Notes: generated by a model from the sequence alone, not told the origin. A stretch of DNA of 64,000 bases from Xestospongia bergquistia (GCA_963965975.1 OZ014413.1:9636101-9700100), one strand, 5' to 3'; counted from the stretch's first letter, positions 23,111 through 35,222 are shown. Numbers and translations are program-made.

Positions 23111-26100
23111 ATGTTACTACAACTAGTCTTTGTGTGTTTGTTAGTTTATATTCAAGGAGCTACTGCTCATGAGGTCAATATAACTCACAGCAATGAACTA
23201 GAGACAGTCTTATGTCATTCTGGTCCATTCAATAATGACACTATTATAGTGTTGTTCACAAATATTACTCATGAGATTACAAACATATCATTTTGTCTTG
23301 TAAATACTAGTTACTCACTGACTATAAAAAGTGCTACAAACTCACTTGCTCACATAAGATGTCCTGCAGCTGTCTCTAGTGGATTTGTTTTTATAAATCT
23401 TTATAACCTTACTCTACAGAAATTATCATTCCAAGGATGTGGTGCTTTCTTAAGCGATCTGGATGAGAACATCCTGTCATGTATCAACTCTACAACATCT
23501 CCAGTATATTTCACAAAGTACCATTCTTCTCTAGTACTGTTCCTCCATATTGAGACATTATTGATCAAAGAGGTTAATATGTTATCAAATTATGGGTTTG
23601 CAATTCTAGCTATTAATCCATTAAATGCTACTATAGAAAATGTCAGTGTCACCTCTACAAAAAGTGCTGAGTTTTATCAACAGACAAATATGAGTTTAGG
23701 TAATGGAATATTGTTATTGTTCACTGATGAAAGCAAAGTGAAAAGTTTACAAAAGAATGTATTAATAAATGAAGCAAGATTTGTAAATAACTATGATTAT
23801 ATCAACAGTATGAAATGTCTCTCTTATCTTGATAATTTAGTACATCAAGAAACATTTACTCCAATTCCTGTTGTTAATGCTGCAGGTTTGACAATACTCT
23901 ATACTCAACAGAACTTCTCACCCATTGTCCAAATATCTTCAAATATGTTCTGTCATAATTATGGCTCATTCTCAGGTGCTGTATTGGTATTACATTTCAA
24001 CAGTGTAACAAACTCTCAGACTATAATAAGTAAAGCTATCTTTATAGAGAACTACAATGTTTTTAGTTGCCGTGGAGCTGCTCTCTCATTCTTCATGATG
24101 TTTAACAAAACTCATGACACTCACTTATCAAATAGGTACCCACTTATTGTATCTAACAGTGTTTTTAAATTTAGAAAATCGAATGTTATTATTGACTCCA
24201 AAGCAAATGCTGGGGCAGTCTCTGTTGTTTTACACAATCCACCACAAAACAAAGACTTCAATGTCACTGTAACATTTAGTAATGTGAACTTTAGTGAAAA
24301 CGTTATTAAAACTACAGGAGCATGTATATATGCTAACACATATTCTAATAAAGATAGTGGATTAAAGCCTTTGATAATAGTTCTAGAAGATGTTATAGCA
24401 TACAACAATACACAAGATGGTTCATCAACATCCATTTCAAAAGCTGGTATGTTTACAATGGATAATATTAAAGCTCTTCATATAACTGGATTTAACAGTC
24501 ATTATTATAACAATTCAGGGTCAATCTTTGAAGTAATTGACACTAACATTATGTTGGATGGTAATATGTGGTTTGAAGAAAACAGAGGAGAGAGAGGAGC
24601 TGTATTCAAGTTATATGGCACTAGTACATTTCATTTAAACAATGGACTCAGGGCTACCTTTATCAATAACATTGCTCATACAAAGGGAGGAGCTATTTAT
24701 GCACAAGATGATATTTATAAGACCATAAAACAATGTACATTTCAAATATCTTCCCTCTTTCAAAACATGACAGTATTAAATATCAGTATGATATTCATCA
24801 ATAATACAGCTGGTCTCTCTGGTAGCTCCATATTCAGTACTAATTTGTACAATTGCTATATGAATGGATTATACTACACTGGTCATCATAACAAAAGACG
24901 CTATTATTATGCTAAAATTTTACATTTCAAATCTTTAAAACCAAATCCTTTAAACATCTCCACTTTGTCTAATAGTCATTGCATATGTTCCAAAGATCTA
25001 ACCAAATGTATTTATGATGGTAACAATGAAGTAGTGTTTTCTAACATCATATCAATATATCCTGGACAAACATTACATATACCTATGGCAGCTAAAGATG
25101 TAGTAGGTAATAATGTGTACACTACAGTCTCTCTTCTATTGGCTAGGACAAGAGATCATTCAGGAAAATTGCCATTGTCATCACTTCCATCATGGTATAT
25201 CTCACATCATGATGAGAATCAAGTGCTCCTAGAGTCTCAGCAGTGTACATTAGTTAACTTTACACTATATACAAGGGATAGTAATTCAAAGAGGATTGAC
25301 GACACTGTCCTAGTCATATCATCTCCTGATGACACATCGTTATTAAAGATAAAAATTAACTTACTAGATTGTCCACTAGGTTTTGAACTGAATATAGACA
25401 CAAGTACATGTCAATGTTCACCAGTTATCAAAAAACTTGGTATGGTTGGAGATTATCAACCTATTTGTCTAGTTGTCTCACACAATTCATATTTACAATA
25501 TCCTCTTGCTACCATCACCAGACCACCAGACTCTGCTGCGTGGGCTGGACTTATGAATATTACAAATAGTACAAATAAGACTACAGTATTTGGTGTGGCA
25601 TTCACCTGTCTAGAATCTTGTAACCTCAATCAAGATTACACCATGTTTTTGATAAATGGCTCTGATGTTTTAATAGCTGATCCCAACAACTTCCTTGTAA
25701 ATCATCTTCCACTTTGTCCACCAACTAAAACAGGACCTTTATGTTCTTCTTGTACTACTGTTAATGGTATCAAGTATAGTGTGGTATTTGGTTCTTCAGA
25801 ATGTAAGCAGTGTAGTAATTGGTGGTTATTGACACTAATCCTCTATGCAGTAACTGGTCCACTCCTCATTTACCTGTTATTTGCTCTCAAACTAACATTA
25901 ACAACTGGTACACTCAATGGAATTATATTCTATGCTCAAGCTATTGGCATTATAGATCTTAAAATTTCTTCATCACACCATGTTACAACTTCAATGTATT
26001 CATTATCACGTTCTTTTCTGTTGATGTTAAATCTGAATCTTGGTTTTCCTCTCTGTTTTTATAATGGGATGACAGAGTTATGGAAAGCTGGTCTCAGTTT

Positions 26101-27019
26101 ACTATTTCCACTTTATTTACTAACAATAGTTGTTGTCCTCATTATCCTCAGTCGTTATTCTTTAAGGCTTTCCAATCGAATAGCTCAATCCTCAGTTCAA
26201 GTTCTAGTTACTGTTGTACACCTCTCTTTCACAAGTATGTTTACTGCAATATCAAATATAGTTACACCAATTAATATATATACCAATGATACTAGTAACC
26301 CAATACTTAAAGTTTGGTACAGAGATGGTACAGTTGAGTATGGAAAAGAGGGTCATTTGATATTAATGATACTAATTATAGTAGTGGTTGGTCCTGTCCT
26401 ACTATCTTATTTCACCATCATTGTTGCTGGTCGACAACTTATGAGAGTAGGTAAATTTAGAGAGTATATTCGACCTGTTTATGAAGCTATTCATGCACCT
26501 TATAAACACAACAAAGAAATTTTTTTTACAACTCGTCTACTGCTACTTGTGTTTTTCTACATCTTATATGTTATGTACAGAACTAAGGACATCTACAAGG
26601 GATATGTAATAGTTATTCCCATCTTTGCCATCTATGTGATAATTGAAGGATTTTGTAGGCCTTTTCGTAAGTTGTGGCTGAAGATACTTGATCTTTTTGT
26701 TATGTGTAACTGTGTCGTAGTTTCTAGTACATTGTGGTATCTTGTTAAAGTCAATAAACTCTCTCTTGTTTTAACAATAACAACTACTATTGTATTCTTG
26801 ACATTTGTTACTGTTGTTATATCTCATATTCTTTGGATCACTGGAATATTAAAGAAAATAAAACCTAAATTGTACATACTTCAAATGAAATTCAGTCTTT
26901 TTGTTGGTTCAGAAATACATCATAACTCAAGACATAGAGATTTGAAGACTTCTGATCTTGAAGGGTCATTCTTTGATACCTATGATGAAACAAGAGAACC
27001 ACTTCTCAGTTCAATATAA
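23111..27019 (+). CDS. Gene D: intact multi-pass protein with beta-helix-like ectodomain (1302 aa)
   Basis: Same architecture as gene B: signal peptide (MLLQLVFVCLLV), N-glycosylation-rich ectodomain with FINN...GGAI, Cys-rich stalk (CPLGFEL... to SSECKQCSNWW), nine to ten hydrophobic segments, tail ending REPLLSSI. It differs from B by an 18-bp in-frame deletion near residue 90, which removes QPSYPT between repeats of CTAGTGG-like sequence, and by one extra Tyr in RRYYYAKI. The shared KRRYY...KILHFKSLKPNP block and the flanking sequence make B and D duplicate partners. AATAAA lies at 27374. No lesion seen. Function unknown; surface receptor or recognition role inferred from architecture only. 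Confidence 0.92.
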   Translation: MLLQLVFVCLLVYIQGATAHEVNITHSNELETVLCHSGPFNNDTIIVLFTNITHEITNISFCLVNTSYSLTIKSATNSLAHIRCPAAVSSGFVFINLYNLTLQKLSFQGCGAFLSDLDENILSCINSTTSPVYFTKYHSSLVLFLHIETLLIKEVNMLSNYGFAILAINPLNATIENVSVTSTKSAEFYQQTNMSLGNGILLLFTDESKVKSLQKNVLINEARFVNNYDYINSMKCLSYLDNLVHQETFTPIPVVNAAGLTILYTQQNFSPIVQISSNMFCHNYGSFSGAVLVLHFNSVTNSQTIISKAIFIENYNVFSCRGAALSFFMMFNKTHDTHLSNRYPLIVSNSVFKFRKSNVIIDSKANAGAVSVVLHNPPQNKDFNVTVTFSNVNFSENVIKTTGACIYANTYSNKDSGLKPLIIVLEDVIAYNNTQDGSSTSISKAGMFTMDNIKALHITGFNSHYYNNSGSIFEVIDTNIMLDGNMWFEENRGERGAVFKLYGTSTFHLNNGLRATFINNIAHTKGGAIYAQDDIYKTIKQCTFQISSLFQNMTVLNISMIFINNTAGLSGSSIFSTNLYNCYMNGLYYTGHHNKRRYYYAKILHFKSLKPNPLNISTLSNSHCICSKDLTKCIYDGNNEVVFSNIISIYPGQTLHIPMAAKDVVGNNVYTTVSLLLARTRDHSGKLPLSSLPSWYISHHDENQVLLESQQCTLVNFTLYTRDSNSKRIDDTVLVISSPDDTSLLKIKINLLDCPLGFELNIDTSTCQCSPVIKKLGMVGDYQPICLVVSHNSYLQYPLATITRPPDSAAWAGLMNITNSTNKTTVFGVAFTCLESCNLNQDYTMFLINGSDVLIADPNNFLVNHLPLCPPTKTGPLCSSCTTVNGIKYSVVFGSSECKQCSNWWLLTLILYAVTGPLLIYLLFALKLTLTTGTLNGIIFYAQAIGIIDLKISSSHHVTTSMYSLSRSFLLMLNLNLGFPLCFYNGMTELWKAGLSLLFPLYLLTIVVVLIILSRYSLRLSNRIAQSSVQVLVTVVHLSFTSMFTAISNIVTPINIYTNDTSNPILKVWYRDGTVEYGKEGHLILMILIIVVVGPVLLSYFTIIVAGRQLMRVGKFREYIRPVYEAIHAPYKHNKEIFFTTRLLLLVFFYILYVMYRTKDIYKGYVIVIPIFAIYVIIEGFCRPFRKLWLKILDLFVMCNCVVVSSTLWYLVKVNKLSLVLTITTTIVFLTFVTVVISHILWITGILKKIKPKLYILQMKFSLFVGSEIHHNSRHRDLKTSDLEGSFFDTYDETREPLLSSI

Positions 27020-27860
27020 TACATGTGTGTATTTATCAAGAATTAGTGAATCACATTATGTGTATATAGTTTTAATTTTATTGATTTATTATAGATGTTT
27101 TTATTTAATAGATCTCTACTTATATCTGGTGTCTCAGTAAATAGTGTATATGATATTTGTTTAATTGTACATGTTCTCTGAGCATTTAGGTTTGTGTACA
27201 TTTGTTTTTAATTGTACATGCTCTCTTTGTTAACATAGAGTGTTTCATAGTCACATTTGTTATTAAATATTTTGTAATGTCAGAATATTCAAGAACAATG
27301 CACAATTTTTGAAATTATCTTCACTTAATGATATAATTCTCTTCAAAAATCATTCTGTGTGTTCTTATATTGAAATAAAGAATTCAAAGAATATTAGAAC
27401 TCTGTCACTTTGTAGCTATATGTAGTTGCTATGAATACCCAAATTTAATTATCAGTGAAGGATGTTGTTTTAAATACAATAGCTAGACTTTGTTATTCTA
27501 TAAACAGTTATTTTGAAACTGAAACTATTATAAAATATTTTCCAAACAAACTAAAATAAGATGTAATGTAAACACAATTTGTATTATATTACACTGTCCA
27601 GTAATATGCACCTTGTAGTCTCCAACTTATTCATTTTAATAAACATAATGTACTCAAAGGAAATATAACATACTTGTACTACAATGGAGATTAATTTTTA
27701 TATAGAGAAAGAACATTGACACTGTTTTATGTCATCAATTATTGTAGCAATAATCATAGACATGCTCATATCCATGAGACTGTTCAAACCTCAAGTTATA
27801 TACATTGCTACTTAATTTTAAATGTTTAGAAAAAACTATAATGTGGTCTTGTCTGAGTTA

Positions 27861-28020
27861 ATGTTGCTACTACTGGTCTTTGTCTCTTTGTTAGCCAACA
27901 CTCAATGAGTCCATGAGATCAATATATCTAATATCAATGATCTTTATAGGGTCTTTTATGCCATTCTGGTCCATTGAGTGACAACACTATCATATTGTTG
28001 TTAACAAAATCAATGTTGAC
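27861..28020 (+). pseudogene. 5' relic, second copy
   Basis: Duplicate of the relic at 13379: same signal peptide start at ATG 27861, same early TGA, same point where homology to the genes ends. Confidence 0.72.
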
Positions 28021-29123
28021 TAAATATATTGATCTTAATATATATATATACATCTGCATACATACATACCTATACATAATATATATATATAAACATATCA
28101 CATTATCAATAATCTTTTACTTTATTTATGAATATATATAAGTTATATACATCTCAAACTAAACATTACATTGACAAATGGAATATTTTATACATACTTG
28201 TACTGCAATGGACATTAATGTTGATATAGAGAAAGAACACTGATACTTTTATGCAATTAATTGTTGTAACAACAATCAAAACACACTCATATCAGTATAT
28301 ATTTCCTGAAAAGTTATATCAAAATATCATGATCATTACATGATCTATATCAATGTTAACTAAGTCATAGATCTCAAAGTAAACATTACATTGACAAGTG
28401 GAATATTTTATTAAAATAGCAATTGTTAGTACACATGTCCAGTATTATAGTCCCATTATAAGTTATGTAACTAAGGAAATATATTTTGTTTACAAGATCT
28501 TGTTTTTGAATGCAAAAATATAATTACCGACAAAAGTAGTTGCACTGGTTGATGAAGTATATGGTGAATAGTCTACTTAGCAAATACTAAACAATATGTC
28601 TGAATTATTTATTTTAATGTAGAAAAGACAAATCAATACATTTAGAATATTAATTGTGGTACAATTGGTCTCTGTAGATTCTACACTATAAGTGTCATCA
28701 ACTATAGTCACACTTACAAACCTCTCAATCAATGATGCTATTATAATATCAATGTTAACTTATTGTTGCAACAAAAATGGTCATTAATTAAAAACAAAGT
28801 AAAGTAAATAATGAAATTGAAAATCCAGTACTATAATAAACAGGTGATGTCTTATAATAACATAATTGAAATATCATAGTCTTCATAAAATATACTGACA
28901 ATAACATACTTGTTATACCATAATCAATGACATCAAAACATCAATGTATTCTTTTTATGTAAAATAACTGTCAATGTTTTTGTAAATTCATCATAGCATG
29001 GATATTTCCTTAATAGAAAACATTACTTGTCTGTACTAGTATTAGTTAAGATATCCATGTATTTTATGATGTATATTGGTATAACATATTACTTCAGTTA
29101 AATCAGTTAGAGACTACTTATTA

Positions 29124-29412
29124 ATAGTTTAGTTTCAAAATAGCTGTACTAAAAAACAGTGCCAACCTGTTATTACAGACAAACTGGTGTCTTTGGCCAA
29201 GGAGAAAGTGGTTATATTGCAACTAGAACCGGTCATTGTGTATTTATTTGTCAACATTTGAGAAGCTGATGAGATCCAGACAATAATAACTCACAGCAAT
29301 AAACTAGATACAGTCATATGTATATTGAGTAATAACATAATCATAGCACTGTCCACAAACATTACTAATGAGATTATAAACATACCAGAGAACCATTTCT
29401 CAGTCCAATATG
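29124..29412 (+). pseudogene. Relic joining a gene 5' end directly to its last codons
   Basis: A decayed ISRE-like element sits at about 29124-29135. Homology to the gene start runs from about 29219, through a stretch matching CTGTCCACAAACATTACT...GAGATTA, to about 29384. It jumps directly to AGAGAACCATTTCTCAGTCC and TGA at 29410-29412, the terminal REPxLSP-stop of the family. About 3.7 kb of gene body is missing. Direct repeats of 21 bp (29319-29339 and 29442-29462) surround the second half. Confidence 0.75.
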
Positions 29413-29515
29413 AAACATGTCCCAGTTAATATGAGTTAATGTGTATATTGAGTAATAACATAACATGGTATTTGAAAATCTAATTAAATAGATAAGTTGC
29501 GACTAATTATACAGT

Positions 29516-29552
29516 AGTTTCAGTTTCAAAATAGCTGTAAAACTATAAAAAA
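29516..29552 (+). promoter_or_regulatory. ISRE-like element plus TATA box of gene E
   Basis: AGTTTCAGTTTC at 29516-29527 and TATAAAAAA at 29544-29552; ATG at 29642. Confidence 0.72.
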
Positions 29553-29641
29553 TCTTAAACGTTGTAAACACATTTCACAGACAAACTGATACTCACAGCA
29601 GTATATATATCATCTCAACTACAAAGTATTTATCTGAACTA

Positions 29642-31396
29642 ATGTTACTACAACTAGTCTTTGCCTGTTTGTTAGTTGATATTCAAGGAGTTACTGCTCA
29701 TGAGATCAATATAACTCACAGTAATGAACTAGAGACAGTCTTATGTCAATCTGGTCCATTCAATTATGACACTATTATAGTCTTGTTCCCAAATATTACT
29801 CATGAGATTACAAACATATCATTTTGTCTTGTGAATACTAGTCACTCACTGACTATAAAAAGTGCTACAAACTCACTTGCTTACATAAGATGTCCTACAG
29901 CTGTCTCCCATCCTTCATATCCCACTAGTGGATTTGTTTTTATAAATCTTTATAACCTTACTCTACAGAAATTATCATTTCAAGAATGTGGTGCTCTCTT
30001 GAGAGATCTGAATGATAGTATCCTGTCATCCATCAACTCTACAACATCTCCAGTATATTTCACAGAGTATCATTCTTCTCTACTACTGTTCCTCCATATT
30101 GAGACATTATTGATCAAAGAGGTTAATATGTTATCAAATTATGGGTTTTCAATTCTAGCTAATAATCCGTTAAATGCTACTATAGAAAATGTCAATGTCA
30201 CCTCTACAAAAGGCATTGAGTTTTATCAAGAGACTAATATGAGTTTAGGTAATGGAGTGTTATTATTGTTCACTGATGAGAACAATGTCAAAAGTTTACA
30301 AAATAATGTTTCAATAAAAGAAGCAATATTTGTAAATAACTTTGACTATATCAACAGTATAAATTGTCTCTCTTATCTTGATAATTTAGTACATCAAGAA
30401 ACATTTACTTCAATTCCTGTTGTTAATGCTGCAGGTTTGACAATACTCTATACTCAACAGAACTTCTCAGCTAATGTCGAAATATCTTCAACTATGTTCT
30501 ATCATAATTATGGCTCATTCTCAGGTGCTGTATTGGTATTACATTTCTACAGTGCAATAGCTGACTCCTCAATTCAAGTACTAGTTACTGTTGTACACCT
30601 CTCTTTTATAAGTATGTTTACTGCAATATCAAATATAGTTACACCAATTAATATATATACCAATGATACTAATAACCCAATACTTAAGGTTTGGTATGGA
30701 GATGGTACAGTTGAATATGGAAGGGGTATTCATTTAATATTAATGATACTAATTATAGTAGTGGTTATTCCTGTCCTACTATCTTATTTCACTATTATTG
30801 CTGCTGGTCGACCACTTATGAGAGTACATAAATTCAGAGAGTATATTCGACCTGTTTATGAAGCTATTCATGGACCTTATGAACACAATAAAGAAATTTT
30901 TTTTACAACTCGTCTACTGCTACTTGTGTTTTTCTACATCTTATATGTTATGTACAGAACTAAGGACATCTACAAGGGATATGTTATAGTTATTCCTGTC
31001 TTTGCCATCTATGTGATAATTGAAGCATTTTGTAGGCCTTTTCGTAAATTGTGGTTGAAGATACTTGATCTTTTTGTGATGTGCAACTGTGTTATAGTTT
31101 CTGGTACATTGTGGTATCTAGTTAAAGTCAATAAAGTCTCTCTTGTTTTAACAATAACAGCTACTATTGTATTCTTGACATTAGTTACTGTTATTACATC
31201 TCATATTCTTTGGATCACTGGGACATTAAAGAAAATAAAGCCTAAACTGTACATACTACAAATGAAATTCAGTCTTTTTGTTGGTTCAGAAATACATCAT
31301 AACTCAAGACATAGAGATTTAAAGACTCCTGACCTTGAAGGGTCATTTTTGGATACCTATGATGAAACAAGAGAACCACTTCTCAGTTCAATATAA
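29642..31396 (+). CDS. Gene E: internally deleted, in-frame fusion (584 aa)
   Basis: One open frame. Residues 1-~305 are the family signal peptide (MLLQLVFACLLV) and N-terminal ectodomain as far as VLVLHFYS. At about 30553 the sequence jumps to IADSSIQVLVTVV, the middle of the membrane domain, and continues normally to REPLLSSI. Against gene B about 2.17 kb is missing: the core beta-helix with GGAI, the Cys-rich stalk and the first four or so hydrophobic segments. The junction reads CTACAGTG-C-AATAGCTG; ACAG occurs at both breakpoints, suggesting a microhomology join. The frame survives, so a protein with a shortened ectodomain and about five membrane segments is possible. Promoter and AATAAA (31749) are intact. 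Whether it is expressed or simply a frame-preserving pseudogene cannot be told here. Confidence 0.8.
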   Translation: MLLQLVFACLLVDIQGVTAHEINITHSNELETVLCQSGPFNYDTIIVLFPNITHEITNISFCLVNTSHSLTIKSATNSLAYIRCPTAVSHPSYPTSGFVFINLYNLTLQKLSFQECGALLRDLNDSILSSINSTTSPVYFTEYHSSLLLFLHIETLLIKEVNMLSNYGFSILANNPLNATIENVNVTSTKGIEFYQETNMSLGNGVLLLFTDENNVKSLQNNVSIKEAIFVNNFDYINSINCLSYLDNLVHQETFTSIPVVNAAGLTILYTQQNFSANVEISSTMFYHNYGSFSGAVLVLHFYSAIADSSIQVLVTVVHLSFISMFTAISNIVTPINIYTNDTNNPILKVWYGDGTVEYGRGIHLILMILIIVVVIPVLLSYFTIIAAGRPLMRVHKFREYIRPVYEAIHGPYEHNKEIFFTTRLLLLVFFYILYVMYRTKDIYKGYVIVIPVFAIYVIIEAFCRPFRKLWLKILDLFVMCNCVIVSGTLWYLVKVNKVSLVLTITATIVFLTLVTVITSHILWITGTLKKIKPKLYILQMKFSLFVGSEIHHNSRHRDLKTPDLEGSFLDTYDETREPLLSSI

Positions 31397-33013
31397 TACA
31401 TGTGTGTGTGTTTATAAAGAATTAATAAATCATAGTGTGTGTATCAAGTTTTTTAATTTTATTGATTTCTTATATATTTTTTTTATTTAATGTATCTCTA
31501 CTTACAACTGGTGTCTCAGTAAATAGTGTATATGGTATTTGTTTAATTGTACATGCTCTCTGACCATTTAGGTTTGTGTACATTTGTTTTTAATTGTCTT
31601 CTTGTTGACATAGAGTGTTTAATAGTCACATTTGTTATTAAATATTTTGTAATGTTATAATATTCAAGAACAACATACAATTTTTGAAATTATCTTCACT
31701 TAATGATATAATTCTCTTCAAAAATCATTTTGTGTGTTCTTATATTGAAATAAAGAATTCAAAGGATATCAGAACTCTTTCCACTTTGTAGCTATATGTA
31801 GTTGCTATGGATACCCAAGTTTAGTTATCAGTGAAAGATGTTGTTTTGAATACAATAGCTATTCTATAAACATTTAGTTAAAAGTATATCTCACTGTGAC
31901 TTACATATATAGTATATACATCAACTATACATCGTCATTATTATGATATTATTGTCATATTGACTATATCATGACAAGTATTAAACATACTTGTGACAGT
32001 CAATAATATGAATGATAATAATTATTAACTATTACACCTTTCTTTCTTCAGTTTTCTATTTAAACTTGCTTGCTGTTGTTATTGATATAGAGAGATTTAT
32101 TTTCAAATTATATTCTGTGAATTCAGTGGTTAAAGTTACTACAATGAATGATAATAATTATTAACTATATACATGTCACAGTGTATCATACTCTGGTTAA
32201 GTCACTAAAAAAAGAAGCAAAATCTACATATCATATGATTAAAAAGATTTTAAAAACCAAATCCACTAGCAACATAATTAGAAGATTGAAATACAGATAT
32301 AAGACATTGTACATGAGCAAATGAGTTTGTAGCATTCCAAATAGTATGTTTGTAATGCTATATGGACAAAACTTTAATAGTGTCATGATACAATGGACTA
32401 TAATATAGTTACCAGTTCAATACTGTGTGTTATTATAACACAGAGGCTTTGTTTTTGTATAAACAGTTATTTAGTATATTTATTAACTATACATCATCAT
32501 TTTGATGTTATTATCATAGTGATCATGTCATGACAAGTATATATTACATGTACCTAAGGCAGTTAATAATATGATAGATAATTTAGTATATACATGTCAC
32601 AGTTGTCATACACTGGTTAGGTCACTGTACTCAAACTCATAAACAACAAATCTCTATATTATATAATTGTAAAGATTTTAAAAACAAATCCACTAGTAGA
32701 ATATGAAGATTGAAAGACAGACGTAGGACATTGTACATGATTAAGTGAGTTTGTAGCATTCCAAATGGTATGTATGAAATGTTATGTGGACACAACTTTA
32801 ATAATGTATTATACAATGGACTATAATGATATCAGTTAGTTACCAATTCAATGCAATGTGTTGTTGTAACATATATACTTTGTTATTTATAAACAGTTAT
32901 TTTGAAACTGAAACAATTGTAAATATACCAAAACAATATTATGTAACTAAAATTACACACTTTTGTTGTACTTAATAAAAAAGACACTAACCAATAGGTC
33001 CATATTTATTGAC
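31397..33013. repeat. Spacer E-fragment 2; copy of the C-fragment 1 spacer
   Basis: Matches 18976-20863 with indels. AATAAA at 31749 belongs to gene E. GAAACTGAAACA lies at 32904-32915. No gene. Confidence 0.65.
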
Positions 33014-33342
33014 ATGGCAACAGATATGGACAACTTTATAATGTTCAGTTCTGTCTTACTATACTCAGTTCAAGTACTGGTTACTGTTGTACACCTCTCT
33101 TTCACAAGTATTTTTACTGCAATATCAAAGATAGTTATACCAATTAATATATACATCAATGATACTAGTAACCCAATACTTGAAGTTTGGTTAAGAGATG
33201 GTACAGTTGAGTATGGAAAAAGTGATCATTTGATATTAATGATACTAATTATAGTAGTGGTTGGTCCTATCCTACTATCTTATATGACCATCCTTGTTGC
33301 TATATTCAACCATTAATGAGAGTAGAGAGTGTGTTCAACCTG
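33014..33342 (+). pseudogene. Fragment 2: second copy of the membrane-segment relic
   Basis: Near-identical to fragment 1 (offset 12150). The ATG at 33014 opens 100 codons ending at 33316. Differences from fragment 1 include SKIVIPI for SNVVISI and ILEVWLRDG for ILKVWYRDG; none breaks the frame. The unrelated 17-residue leader is also kept. Confidence 0.7.
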
Positions 33343-35094
33343 AACAACAAGTCACCTTTCACTGATGATGCAATCATATGATCTCTAACATAAAATATAA
33401 TGTTCTTTGTCATATTGTATTGTGTTTTATTTACTAGCACATTAAGTGAATTGACAACTTAATGTAGTTATACCAATTACTTTCATAAACGCAACATTCT
33501 TTGTCACAATGTATTTATTTTGATCATCTCTCAATGAGTTAACAGACCACATGTTAGTTAGTCCATTAGTATATATAATACATGTTGTGTCATACAAATT
33601 TAGCTGGAAAATAAATAGACATTTCTATTATAAGATAATGTATCCTATTAGTGATCTATTTAATACTTAAGTTTGAGGTTGTTTTTAACATTAAAAATAA
33701 CTTATATAATCACAATATGACATATTGCATTACATATATAATGTATATATTAATAGGTATTTATAGTAGGCATGGTTATTCACACAACACAGAAAGTACA
33801 TACTTCAATGATAAATTACATATACTCTAGACCCTAAACTCTAAACCTTAGAACCTAACTGTATTAATTTCACATATTGGACTCTTCACTTACTATGCAG
33901 TATAAATAGTCACTATAAGTTTCTAGCATATTAATTCCAATAATCAGTTACTGAACATATTAACAATGTGACTTACATATACAGTAATGCATCAACTATA
34001 CATGATATTATCATAGTGATCATGTCATGACAAGTATTACATGTACCTATGGCAATTAATAATATGATAGATAATTAAGTACATACATGTCATAGTACAT
34101 CATAAACTGATCAGATCACTGAATTTAAACTCATAAAAAAACAAATTGCTATATTATATGATTATAAAAATGATTAAAAACAATCCACTAGTAGAATATG
34201 AAGATTGAAAGACAAATGTAGGACATTGTATGTTACTAGGTGAGGTTGTAACATTCTAAATGGTTACAGTTACTATTTCAATACTGTGTGTTATTATAAC
34301 ATATATTTCAAAATAACTGTTTATAGAATAACTAAGTCTAGCTATTATAAATGTAAGGAGTGTAGTAATGTTTAAGTACAACAACAATATGTTTACATAA
34401 CAACTAGTTTAGTTTTGTGAAAATAATTAATGTTTGAGATATTTAATAATAGTTTCAGTTTCAAAACAACTATTTATAAATAACAAAGCCTATATGTTAT
34501 AATAACACACAGCATTGAAATAGTAACTGTATAATATCATTATAGTCCATTGTATAATGACACTAGCTATTAAAGTTTTGTCAACATAACATTATAAACA
34601 TACCATTTAGAATGCTACAACCTCACCTAGTAAGAATGACCTGGATTTTAAATTGAAATGTAGTTAAAACTGATCAAAATTTTTGCAGCATTATTATTTA
34701 TGAAATCCTTCATTATAGTTCAGTTACAGATTAAGACAAAATTTCTTAATATGACAGGCACAATGGGTCAAATGTTGGACTTTTTTATTTTTCTTCTACA
34801 TCTCCCTCTTCTGTGTCTATTACATTTAATAGTCTACAACTTAGTTTTGTCTTTGAAACTAATGTAGTATTATACAAAGCGTGTCTCTTTATTATTAATA
34901 ATATTTTAATTAAATAAAATGAATGAAAGTGTTCAAGCATGAAAATAAATTATATTTACAAGACAATACTAAAATAGTAAACAATTTTATAAGACAAAAC
35001 TTTTCATGATAGTATTACATTACAATATCAATGTATACATAACATGCTATTTGAAAATGTGATTAAATAGATAAGTTGTGACTAATTATACAGT
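33343..35094. repeat. Spacer fragment 2 to gene F, with an inverted module
   Basis: No gene. 33490-34260 is the shared spacer block. 34314-34625 is an inverted copy of the recurrent module, with AGTTTCAGTTTC at 34451-34462, like 7.4-7.7 kb. 34660-34865 is the non-coding block also seen at 7740-7950. Confidence 0.6.
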
Positions 35095-35131
35095 AGTTCA
35101 GTTTCAAAATAGCTGTAAAACTATAAAAAAA
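35095..35131 (+). promoter_or_regulatory. Damaged ISRE-like element plus TATA box of gene F
   Basis: AGTTCAGTTTC at 35095-35105 lacks one T of the usual AGTTTCAGTTTC, which changes the half-site spacing. The TATA box at 35122-35131 is intact. ATG at 35223. Confidence 0.65.
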
Positions 35132-35222
35132 TCTTAAATGTTCTAAACATATTTCACAGACAAATTGATACTCACAGTAGTATATATATCATATCAACTA
35201 CAAAGTGGTTGTATCTGAACTA

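Larger units (their letters stand above)
27020..29515. repeat. Spacer D-E: second copy of the B-C spacer
   Basis: Aligns with 12525-14928 throughout. It holds GAAACTGAAACT at 27515-27526, a shorter (TA)n tract around 28036-28095, and the two relics entered separately. Otherwise nothing recognisable. Confidence 0.8.
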
